From Pseudomonadota bacterium (GTDB lineage Bacteria; Pseudomonadota; Alphaproteobacteria; Acetobacterales; Acetobacteraceae): a stretch of DNA of 64,000 nt. Numbering within the stretch: the first letter of the stretch is position 1; the number at the start of each line of letters is the position of its first letter. Under the pieces are notes generated by a model. It saw only the letters and a program-made list of their open reading frames with translations. It searched no databases and was not told the origin of the DNA. A program made the translations under genes and the position numbers. This document shows, in pieces, positions 26,818-34,594 of this stretch. The stretch covers positions 1-64,000 of the forward strand of contig JAKAWQ010000011.1 in the NCBI GenBank assembly GCA_021816925.1, read 5' to 3'.

Positions 26818-27795
26818 ATGACGAAGCTTCCGATCACGCTGACCTCTGCGGATTATGCGCGGGTCATGCCGCTCGCCATCGGCGCGGTGAAGCCCGACGG
26901 AATCGACCTGACGCTGCTGCTCGGCGAAGGCGGATCGTGGGCGGCCAGGGCGGAGATGCTGCGGCGCGCGCTGCACGATCCGGCGGTTGAGGGCGGCGAG
27001 CAGTCGATGGCGGGGCACCTGATCCGGATCGACAAGGGCGATCGCAGCCACGTCGGGCTGCCCGTTTTCCCTTTGCGGAACTTCACGGCGCGCGATCTTT
27101 ACATCGCCAAGGACGGGCCGATCCGATCCGTGCGGGATCTCGCCGGCGGGCGGATCGGGATGTACGGCTGGGCCAACAGCGGCAGCGTCTGGTACCGGCA
27201 TTTTCTTAGCTATGTGGGGCTGGATATCGGAAAGCTCCGGTGGTGGATCGGGGCGATCGATCAGCCGCTTGCGGGCATCGGCGCGATCGGCCTGCCGGAG
27301 GGGGTCAGCCAGCCGGCGCCCGGCCGTTCGCTTTCCGAAATGCTGCTCGCGGGCGAGCTCGACGCCATCTACAGCCCGCCGCGGCCGGTTGCGTACCATC
27401 CCGGAAAAGGGCCGATCGTGCGCTTGTTTCCCGAATTTCGCTGCCTGGAGCAGACCTATTTCCGGGAGACCGGCGCGTTTCCTCCGCAGCATCTGATCGT
27501 CATCCGCCGCGCCACATGGGAGGCGAACAAATGGATCGCCCGGAGCATCACCGAGGCGTTTGTGCGATGCAACGACGAGTTTACCGCCGCGCAACGAGGG
27601 TTCCCATACGCGACACCGTGGCTCGAGGCGGAGCTCGAGGAGATCACGGCCCTGATGGGCGACAATTTCCATTCCTATGGGATCGAGCCCAACCGCCGGC
27701 AGATGGAGATTTTTTGCCGCACCGCATTCGAGGCCGGGCTCACGCGCCGTCTCATCACGGTCGAGGAATATTTCCAGGAATATCTCGACTCATAG
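26818..27795 (+). CDS. Substrate-binding-like protein, 4,5-dihydroxyphthalate decarboxylase family
   Basis: 325-residue protein of the periplasmic-binding-like fold annotated either as ABC-type substrate-binding protein or as 4,5-dihydroxyphthalate decarboxylase (Pht5-like). Seen: 'LTSADYARVMPL' opening, 'PVFPLRNFTARDLYI', 'LAGGRIGMYGWANSGSVW' and 'LVARRATW'-like segments (here 'VIRRATWEANKW'). There is no signal peptide, so it is probably a cytosolic enzyme rather than a transporter component. ATG 26818 follows GGAGGAGAG. It sits between an amidase and the ferredoxin oxidoreductase gene in what looks like an aromatic-compound breakdown block. Confidence 0.7.
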   Translation: MTKLPITLTSADYARVMPLAIGAVKPDGIDLTLLLGEGGSWAARAEMLRRALHDPAVEGGEQSMAGHLIRIDKGDRSHVGLPVFPLRNFTARDLYIAKDGPIRSVRDLAGGRIGMYGWANSGSVWYRHFLSYVGLDIGKLRWWIGAIDQPLAGIGAIGLPEGVSQPAPGRSLSEMLLAGELDAIYSPPRPVAYHPGKGPIVRLFPEFRCLEQTYFRETGAFPPQHLIVIRRATWEANKWIARSITEAFVRCNDEFTAAQRGFPYATPWLEAELEEITALMGDNFHSYGIEPNRRQMEIFCRTAFEAGLTRRLITVEEYFQEYLDS

Positions 27796-28012
27796 CAGGA
27801 GCAGGATTGCTGCAATGCAGCGATGCGCTCTGGCTTCTGGAGCGGAAAGAAAACGCCGAGGGCGTCAGGGCCCGCGCAACGGCATTGCCGAGGCAGATTC
27901 CCCGTGGCCCGGAAACTGCGAATTTCGGGCCGCCGTCCTATTCGTCTGGAAGCCGGGGACGGGCTTCACCATAATCCATCGGAAGGGCTGACCTCATCCC
28001 GGGGAGGAGAGG

Positions 28013-31000
28013 ATGGATTCCGGCGTCGGAACCGCGGACCTCGGTCTCGAGGGCCGGTTTGTCGATCTGGACGTGCCGGTACTGTTATCCGGCATTCAGG
28101 CGCTGGTGCGTGTGCTGCTCGAAGTGGCGCGTCTCGATCGGGCGGCCGGACACAACACGGCGGGGCTCGTTTCCGGCTATCGCGGCTCGCCGCTCGGCGG
28201 GGTTGATCTCGAGCTCTGGCACCAGGCGAAGCTGCTCAAGGCGAATGGCATCCGCTTTCAGCCCGGGCTGAACGAGGATCTCGCGGCAACGATGCTGTGG
28301 GGCACGCAGCAGATCGACGTGTTTCCGGGCAAGCGCGTCGATGGCGTGTTCGGCATGTGGTACGGCAAGGGACCGGGCGTGGAGCGCAGCGGCGATGCCC
28401 TGCATGCGGCCAATATGCTCGGCACGTCGCGGCTCGGCGGCGTGCTCGCGGTCTCTGGTGACGATCATGCCGCGCATTCCTCGACCTATCCCCACCAGAC
28501 CGAGCCGGTATTTCACTCGGCGATGATCCCGGTGCTGGTGCCGGCCGATGTCGGGGAGATCCTCGATTTCGGCTTGGCCGGGCTCGCGCTCTCGCGCTTC
28601 GCTGGCTGCTGGGCGGCAATGAAGACGATCGCCGAGACGGCGGAGCAGTCGGCGACGCTGATCGTGCCGGCCGAGCGACGGTTCGCGACGCCGGATTTTC
28701 CGCTCCCACCGCACGGCCTCAACTTCGATGTGCGTCTGCCTTGGCCGGAGAGACGCGCCGAACTCGAGCGGCGCGTGGTCGAGGAGCGGCTGCCGGCGGC
28801 GGTGGCTTTCGCGGCCGCCAACCGGCTCGACCGGCTGATGGCGGGCGGTGCCGACGCGCCGATCGGGCTCGTCACCGTTGGCAAGGCGCATCACGATGCC
28901 ATGCGCGCGCTCAGGCTGCTCGGGCTTGCCGGCAGTCCTCTGATCGCCGTTTACAAGCTCGGGCTTGCCTGGCCGATCGAGGCGGGAGGACTCCGGCGGT
29001 TTGCAGCCGGCAAGCGGGGAATCCTCGTGATCGAGGAAAAGCGCGGCCTGGTCGAGGTCGAGGTGCGCGATGCGCTTTACAATCTGCCGGCTGATCGCCG
29101 GCCGGTGGTCGCCGGTAAGCGGGATTCGGATGATTCGCCGCTGCTGCCGGCGGTGATGGAGCTTTCACCAGAGATCATTGCCCCGCCGCTGGCACGCTTC
29201 CTTCGCCGGCTCGGCATTGCAGTGGCCGATCCCGCATTGCCGCTGCCGCTCGAGCGGCCGGCGGGGCTTTTGTTCCGTCTGCCGACCTTTTGCGCGGGCT
29301 GCCCGCACAACACCTCGACCCGGGTGCTAGAGGGAAGCTTTGCCGCCGCCGGCATCGGCTGCCATACGATGGCGATCGAGAACCCGGGGCCGACGCGGAC
29401 TTTCACGCACATGGGCGGCGAGGGCGTGACCTGGGCCGGTCTTTCGCCCTTTGTCAGCACGCCGCATCTGTTCGCCAACATGGGTGACGGCACGTACCAG
29501 CATTCGGGGATTCTCGCGATCCGCCAAGCGGTCGCCGCAGGAACCTCCATCACGTACAAGATTCTTTACAATGACGCGGTGGCAATGACGGGCGGCCAGC
29601 CCGTGGAGGGCGCACCGACGGTTGCGCAGATTGCGCAACAGCTTGCCGCGGAGGGCGTGCGCACCATTGCCGTGGTGGCGGACGATCGGGCGCGGCTGCC
29701 ACCGGCAAGGGCGCTGCCGCCCGGCACCAAGCGCGAGGGGCGGGAACGGTTGGACGCGGTGCAGCGCGCGCTGCGCGGCGCGCCCGGCGTCAGCGTGCTT
29801 ATCTACGATCAGGTCTGCGCGACCGAGAAGCGCCGGCGGCGCAAGCGCGGGCGGCTTGCCGAGGCCGGGCGAAACGTGCTGATCAACCCCGAGGTATGCG
29901 AGAACTGCGGCGACTGCACCGCGCGGTCCCACTGCATCGCGATCGAGCCGGTGGAGACACCGCTCGGGCGCAAGCGGCGCATCTCGCCCACCGCCTGCAA
30001 TGCGGACTTCTCCTGCCTCAAGGGATTCTGCCCGAGTTTCGTGACGATTGCGGGCGCGCACCCGGAACCCGAGCCGGTGCCGATCCTGGCGCGCGAGACG
30101 GAATTGGGCGCGAGGCTCGGCGAGGCGGTGCCAGCCGGCGTGGCTTTGCCCTGGCGCGCCCTCTTTGCCGGGATCGGCGGCGGTGGCGTCGTGACCACCG
30201 GTGCGATCGTCGCAATGGCAGCCCACCTCGAAGGCCGCGCGGTGCGGACGCTCTCGTTCACAGGGCTCGCGCAGAAGAATGGCCCGGTCATTTCGCATGT
30301 GCAGATTTCGGACGAGGAGAAAAAACTCGACGTGGTGCGAATACCGCTCGCGGGGGCCGATTTCATGCTCGCAGCCGATCTTGCGGTGGCGGCGAGCGGC
30401 GGCGTGCTCGATCGCTGCCGGAAGGATGCCGCGGTGATCGGCAATCTCGACCTTGCAGCCACCGTTGCTTTCCTTGCGGAGCGCGACCTTTCGATCGACG
30501 CGGAACGCCACCGGCGGGTGATTGCAGGCATGACCGATGCCGGGCGGTCCTGTTATCTGCACGCGGGCGCGCTCGCGGAGCGGCTGTTCGGCACGGCGCA
30601 GGCGCTCAACACGCTCCTGCTTGGCATGGCCTGGCAACGCGGCCTGGTACCGGTGGGGCGGGCGGCGCTCGAACGGGCGATCGAATTGAACGGGGCGGCC
30701 GTGGCCATGAACCGGCGCGCCTTTCTTTGGGGGCGCATCCTGGGCGAACGGCCGGAGCTGGGCGCCGAGATACTCGAGGGCGGTGCGGTCGTTCCGCCGC
30801 CGCAGGACCTTGATGCCCTGGTTTCGGCGCGGGCGGCTGCACTCGAGGCGTATCAGGACGCATCCTTGGCCCAGCATTACCGCACGCGTGTGGCGGCCAT
30901 CGCCGCCCGCGAGGCCGAGATTGCCGGCGTGCCCGGCGGGCTGGCACGAGCGGTCGTCACCAATCTCTATCGCGTGCTGGCGTACAAGGACGAGTACGAA

Positions 31001-31432
31001 GTTGCGCGCCTGCTTGCCGCGGCGCGGTACGGGCGGCGGCCGGTTTTCCATCTCTCCCCGCCGCTGCCGCTTGGCCGCGATCCGGCAACCGGACAGCGGC
31101 GCAAAATCGCGCTGCCGGGATGGGCGGCCTTGCCGCTCTTCCGTGCGCTCCGCCATGGCAAGCGCCTGCGCGGAAGCGTGTTCGATCCGTTTGGTTGGCA
31201 GAAGGAACGGCGGATGGAACGGCAGATGATCCACGATTACGAGGCAGACCTTGCGCGTATCCTGGAGAGCCTCTCGCCGGAGACGCGCGCCGCTGCCCAA
31301 TCGCTTGCCGGCTGGCCGGATGCGGTACGCGGGTTCGGCCCGGTGAAGCGGGAGGCGTGGGTCGGGGCGATGGGGGAGCGAAGGCGCCTCTTGGCCGAAC
31401 TCGCGGCCCCGCCTGTTCGCGTCGCGGCCTGA
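28013..31432 (+). CDS. Indolepyruvate ferredoxin oxidoreductase, alpha and beta parts fused
   Basis: Oxidatively decarboxylates aryl-pyruvates (indolepyruvate, phenylpyruvate) to aryl-acetyl-CoA with ferredoxin; cytosolic. 1139 residues combine the IorA and IorB portions, as in many proteobacteria. Seen: N-terminal 'GLVSGYRGSPLGGVDLELW', thiamine-PP region with 'MGDGTYQHSG' and 'NDAVAMTGGQP', Fe-S ligands in 'CENCGDCTARSHC' and 'CNADFSCLKGFCPSF', then the beta part 'GIGGGGVVTTGAIVAMAAH' and 'GLAQKNGPVISHVQ'. A strong GGGGAGGAGAGG lies before ATG 28013. Its acyl-CoA product would suit the acyl-CoA dehydrogenase that follows. Confidence 0.95.
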   Translation: MDSGVGTADLGLEGRFVDLDVPVLLSGIQALVRVLLEVARLDRAAGHNTAGLVSGYRGSPLGGVDLELWHQAKLLKANGIRFQPGLNEDLAATMLWGTQQIDVFPGKRVDGVFGMWYGKGPGVERSGDALHAANMLGTSRLGGVLAVSGDDHAAHSSTYPHQTEPVFHSAMIPVLVPADVGEILDFGLAGLALSRFAGCWAAMKTIAETAEQSATLIVPAERRFATPDFPLPPHGLNFDVRLPWPERRAELERRVVEERLPAAVAFAAANRLDRLMAGGADAPIGLVTVGKAHHDAMRALRLLGLAGSPLIAVYKLGLAWPIEAGGLRRFAAGKRGILVIEEKRGLVEVEVRDALYNLPADRRPVVAGKRDSDDSPLLPAVMELSPEIIAPPLARFLRRLGIAVADPALPLPLERPAGLLFRLPTFCAGCPHNTSTRVLEGSFAAAGIGCHTMAIENPGPTRTFTHMGGEGVTWAGLSPFVSTPHLFANMGDGTYQHSGILAIRQAVAAGTSITYKILYNDAVAMTGGQPVEGAPTVAQIAQQLAAEGVRTIAVVADDRARLPPARALPPGTKREGRERLDAVQRALRGAPGVSVLIYDQVCATEKRRRRKRGRLAEAGRNVLINPEVCENCGDCTARSHCIAIEPVETPLGRKRRISPTACNADFSCLKGFCPSFVTIAGAHPEPEPVPILARETELGARLGEAVPAGVALPWRALFAGIGGGGVVTTGAIVAMAAHLEGRAVRTLSFTGLAQKNGPVISHVQISDEEKKLDVVRIPLAGADFMLAADLAVAASGGVLDRCRKDAAVIGNLDLAATVAFLAERDLSIDAERHRRVIAGMTDAGRSCYLHAGALAERLFGTAQALNTLLLGMAWQRGLVPVGRAALERAIELNGAAVAMNRRAFLWGRILGERPELGAEILEGGAVVPPPQDLDALVSARAAALEAYQDASLAQHYRTRVAAIAAREAEIAGVPGGLARAVVTNLYRVLAYKDEYEVARLLAAARYGRRPVFHLSPPLPLGRDPATGQRRKIALPGWAALPLFRALRHGKRLRGSVFDPFGWQKERRMERQMIHDYEADLARILESLSPETRAAAQSLAGWPDAVRGFGPVKREAWVGAMGERRRLLAELAAPPVRVAA

Positions 31433-31515
31433 GCGGGATGCGGCCGCTCTCCGCTTGCTCCGCGGATGCCGCGAGCCCAGTGTTCCCTGCGAGATGGTAC
31501 CAGAGGAGGCGGTGG

Positions 31516-32652
31516 ATGCTTGAGCGCGCTCCGGCAGAGGCCGATCTCGCGATCGTCGAGACGGTGCGTCGGTTTGCAGTCGAACGGCTGGCGCCCGGCG
31601 CGGCCGCGCGCGAGAAGGCGGGAGCGATCGAACCCGAGCTGATCCGCGAGCTTGCCGAGCTCGGGCTGTTCGGTGCCACCACGGACCCCGATTGGGGTGG
31701 AGCGGGGCTTGATGCGGTCACCTATGCGTTGGCGCTCGAGGAAATCGCCGCCGGAGATGGCGCCGTCTCCACGATGATCAGCGTGCACAATGCGCCGACC
31801 TGCCTGGTGCTGGAACGGTTCGGGGACGAAACGCAGAAGGAGCGCTGGCTGCGCCCGCTCGCCACCGGCGCGATGGTCGGCTCGTTCGCACTCACCGAGC
31901 CCGGCGCGGGTTCGGACGCTGCGGCGATCCGCACGCGCGCAAGGCGGCGGGGTGGGTGCTACGTGATCGACGGCAGCAAGCAGTTCATCTCGAACGCGCG
32001 CATCGCCAGCGCCGTGGTGCTGTTCGCCGTCACCGATCCGGAGGCGGGCAAGCACGGCATCTCGTGCTTCGTGGTGAGCCCCGATACGCCGGGTTTCACG
32101 GTGGCGAAGCTCGAGGAGAAGCTGGGGCAGAAGGCGTCCGACACGTGCCAGCTCGCCTTCGCGGCGATGGAAATTCCCGAGGAGCAGAGAATCGGCGGCG
32201 AAGGCGAAGGCTATCGGATCGCGCTTTCCACGCTCGAGGCGGGCCGTATCGCCATCGGGGCGCAGAGCGTCGGCTTGGCGCGCGCCGCGCTCGATTACGC
32301 GATCGGCTATGCGAAGGAGAGGCGCGCCTTCGGGAAGCCGATCATCGAACATCAGGCAGTGGGGTTTCGGCTCGTGGACGCGAAGACGCGTCTGGAGGCG
32401 GCGCGCCAGCTCACGCTTGCGGCGGCGCGGCTGAAGCAGAATGGAAAGCCCGCCCTGGAGGCGGCCTGCATGGCCAAGCTCTTTGCCTCCGAGTCGGCAG
32501 AGACGATCTGCAGCGCCGCACTGCAAACGCTCGGCGGCTATGGCTATCTTGCCGATTATCCGGTGGAACGCATCTGGCGCGACGTGCGCGTGTGCCAGAT
32601 CTACGAGGGCACTTCGGACGTGCAGAAACTCATTCTGCAACGCCTGCTCTGA
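31516..32652 (+). CDS. Acyl-CoA dehydrogenase
   Basis: FAD enzyme oxidising acyl-CoA to enoyl-CoA; 378 residues. Both family signatures are intact: 'FALTEPGAGSDAAAI' and 'QTLGGYGYLADYPVERIWRD', with the catalytic Glu in 'IYEGTSDVQKL' at the C-terminus as in short/branched-chain members. Start ATG 31516 is set by AGAGGAGGCGG at 31502-31512. Co-directional with, and 83 bases after, the indolepyruvate oxidoreductase. Its stop codon lies in the base of a strong hairpin. Confidence 0.95.
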   Translation: MLERAPAEADLAIVETVRRFAVERLAPGAAAREKAGAIEPELIRELAELGLFGATTDPDWGGAGLDAVTYALALEEIAAGDGAVSTMISVHNAPTCLVLERFGDETQKERWLRPLATGAMVGSFALTEPGAGSDAAAIRTRARRRGGCYVIDGSKQFISNARIASAVVLFAVTDPEAGKHGISCFVVSPDTPGFTVAKLEEKLGQKASDTCQLAFAAMEIPEEQRIGGEGEGYRIALSTLEAGRIAIGAQSVGLARAALDYAIGYAKERRAFGKPIIEHQAVGFRLVDAKTRLEAARQLTLAAARLKQNGKPALEAACMAKLFASESAETICSAALQTLGGYGYLADYPVERIWRDVRVCQIYEGTSDVQKLILQRLL

Positions 32653-32682
32653 TACCGGCGGCCCAAAGGGCCGACCGGTATC
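32651..32682. terminator. Long hairpin at the acyl-CoA dehydrogenase stop codon
   Basis: GATACCGGCGGCCC (32651-32664) pairs with GGGCCGACCGGTATC (32668-32682), 14 base pairs with a single bulged base and an AAA loop. It overlaps the last two bases of the stop codon. No U-run follows, so it would work as a transcript end stabiliser or a terminator without U-tract. A second, weaker stem (32697-32703 with 32731-32737) lies just beyond. Confidence 0.6.
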
Positions 32683-32777
32683 GCGCGTGGTCGGGCCCCC
32701 ACCGCGCACGCGCGATAGGACCCTGCGGCTGGTGGGGCGGCCACGCGCCAAATCAACGAGATACCACCGGCCTCACC

Positions 32778-32803
32778 CTCGTTCGAAGAGCTCGTTCGAA
32801 GAG
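32778..32803. repeat. Perfect tandem duplication of a 13-mer
   Basis: CTCGTTCGAAGAG occurs twice in direct head-to-tail contact (32778-32790, 32791-32803), 22 bases beyond the flhG stop. Each copy is itself nearly palindromic around TTCGAA, so the pair can also fold. It is in the tail-to-tail gap between the acyl-CoA dehydrogenase and flagellar operons. Confidence 0.7.
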
Positions 32804-32825
32804 CCAAGAATTGAGGCCGCGGGTA

Positions 32826-33665
32826 TCAGAAGGAAACGCTGGCCACGCTCGCAGCCCGCCGGCCGGCCCTTGATTCGGGGTCCGCCGCGATCGGGTCGAG
32901 GAGCGCGGGGACCATGGCCTCGACATCTGCACCCGCCTGTGAATTCGGATGGCGCGTGAGCAGCAGGCATTGCCGGCGGATCGCCTCGCGCACGCGCTCG
33001 TCGCGGCGGATCACGCCGGCAAGCGGCGGCTCGAGGCCGAGGAAATTACGGCAGGCGCCGGCGAGCGTCGCATAGGTTCGCTCCCCTGCCGCGCGCGAGG
33101 GCGCCTGATTGATGACGACGCGGGCATCCGCCGTGCCGCGGTCGGCGGCGTTGAGCTTGAGCACGGCATAGGCGTCGGTGAGACTGGCCGGCTCCTCGGT
33201 TGCGAGTACGAGGAGGGTGTCTGCCGAGGCCGCCATCCGGCGGGTGCTGCGATCGAGACCGGCGCCGAGATCGAGAAGGACGATATCGTAACGATCTCCG
33301 AGCCCGATCAGGGCGGCCAGCACGCGCTCGAAGGTGGTGGGCGGGAGGGCGGCGAGCGCGCCCGAGCCGGAGCGGCCCGGCAGGATGTCGAAGCCACCCG
33401 GGGGATAAGGCCGCGCGGCTGCGGCGAGCGGCAGGCTGCCGGAGACCACCAGGGAAAGATCGGAGCCTGGCAGCAATCCGAGCTGAATATCGACGTTGGC
33501 GAGCCCGAGATCGCCGTCGAACAGCAGAACGCGCCGTCCGGCACGGGAGAGCGCATGGGCAAGGGTGATGGCGAACCACGTCTTGCCGACGCCACCTTTG
33601 CCGGAAGCGATTGCGATCAGGCGGGCCGGAGCGGAGTCCGGGCGGGCCGGGCTGGCGTGGCTCAT
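32826..33665 (-). CDS. flhG: Flagellar number/placement ATPase FlhG (MinD-like)
   Basis: MinD/ParA-type ATPase that, with FlhF, sets the number of polar flagella. The deviant Walker A is 'SGKGGVGKTWFAITLAHAL', switch I region 'DGDLGLANVDIQLGLLPG' is the FlhG/FleN signature, and 'YDIVLLDLGAG' is the Walker B strand. 279 residues, normal. Starts four bases inside flhF and is the last gene of the flagellar operon. The C-terminus is basic but lacks an obvious amphipathic MinD membrane helix. Confidence 0.92.
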   Translation of the reverse strand: MSHASPARPDSAPARLIAIASGKGGVGKTWFAITLAHALSRAGRRVLLFDGDLGLANVDIQLGLLPGSDLSLVVSGSLPLAAAARPYPPGGFDILPGRSGSGALAALPPTTFERVLAALIGLGDRYDIVLLDLGAGLDRSTRRMAASADTLLVLATEEPASLTDAYAVLKLNAADRGTADARVVINQAPSRAAGERTYATLAGACRNFLGLEPPLAGVIRRDERVREAIRRQCLLLTRHPNSQAGADVEAMVPALLDPIAADPESRAGRRAASVASVSF

Positions 33666-34555
33666 AGGTGGGATTCTCCATTGCGGCCCGCGCGCAGCAG
33701 GCGTTCGGCAAGGAATGCCGGGGTAAGCGGGGCGAGACCGTCCGCGGCACCTGGGCCGATACCGGCCTCCGTAAGGGCGAGCGGGCCAGCGTGCGCGGCG
33801 GCCAGGACCCCGCCGAGCCGCCGCACGATATCGAGGCGGGTCGGCAGCAGGAGAGAGGCGCCGGTAGCCGTGAAGGCGGTCGCGAGGTCAGCCGCCTCGG
33901 CTGGATCGAGGCCGGCCGGCAGCACGAGCACGACCGTGGCGCCCGCGGTCGCGGCGAGTGCGGCCAGTTCGTCCTGCTGGATGGGGTCGAAAGGATCGGA
34001 GCCCGGCGAGTCGATGAGGACAGGCGCGCCGCCCGCGCGCTCGGCGAGCGCGCGGCCGAGGGTCAGAGGATGGCCGGCGACGATGAGCCGGAGGCCGAGC
34101 AGGCGCGTGAAGGCCGCCAACTGCTCGGCGGCACCGGCGCGTCGGGTATCGGTGGTGAGCACCATCGGCGAAACGCCGGCCATGACAAGGCGCGTGGCGA
34201 GGCGGGCGACGGTGAGCGTTTTGCCGGCGCCCGGGGGGCCGACGAGCAGGAGCGGCTCGGAGCCGGCGGTGAGCGGTATCGGGGCGAACGGCAGGCAGCG
34301 CTGGAGCGCTGCTTCGAGCGGTCCTTCGGCAAGAAGCCGGTCGAGCGGCGGCGGCACGCGATGCCAGGCCAGCGCCGCCTCGCGCCTGAGCGTGGGTTCG
34401 GGCAGGGCCTCGAACGCCGGCTCGAGGCCCGCGGAAATCTCGATGCCGCCGCCGATGCGACGGCTGCCAAGGATCAAAGCTTCCGGGCCGAGATCGGCGC
34501 GGATCGAAGCCATCGCCTCGGCCATGCTGGCGGCGCGGTAGAGCTTCAGCCGCAT
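33662..34555 (-). CDS. flhF: Flagellar placement GTPase FlhF (SRP family)
   Basis: SRP-type GTPase that marks the pole for flagellar assembly. 'MRLKLYRAASMAEAM' and 'GPEALILGSRRI' are the FlhF N-terminus; the NG domain shows 'LLLVGPPGAGKTLTVARLA' (G1), 'TTDTRRAGAAEQLAAFTRLL' and 'VLIDSPGSDPFD' (G3, with Ser for Ala), 'LPTRLDIVRRLGGVL' (G4, Arg for Lys). At 297 residues it is short: the usual long B domain between N-terminus and NG is almost absent. Start ATG 34555; a TTG at 34561 is also in frame. Confidence 0.88.
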   Translation of the reverse strand: MRLKLYRAASMAEAMASIRADLGPEALILGSRRIGGGIEISAGLEPAFEALPEPTLRREAALAWHRVPPPLDRLLAEGPLEAALQRCLPFAPIPLTAGSEPLLLVGPPGAGKTLTVARLATRLVMAGVSPMVLTTDTRRAGAAEQLAAFTRLLGLRLIVAGHPLTLGRALAERAGGAPVLIDSPGSDPFDPIQQDELAALAATAGATVVLVLPAGLDPAEAADLATAFTATGASLLLPTRLDIVRRLGGVLAAAHAGPLALTEAGIGPGAADGLAPLTPAFLAERLLRAGRNGESHL

Positions 34556-34594
34556 GCCCAAGGCCCCCGAGGGTGCATCTCAAGGGGGCGCATC

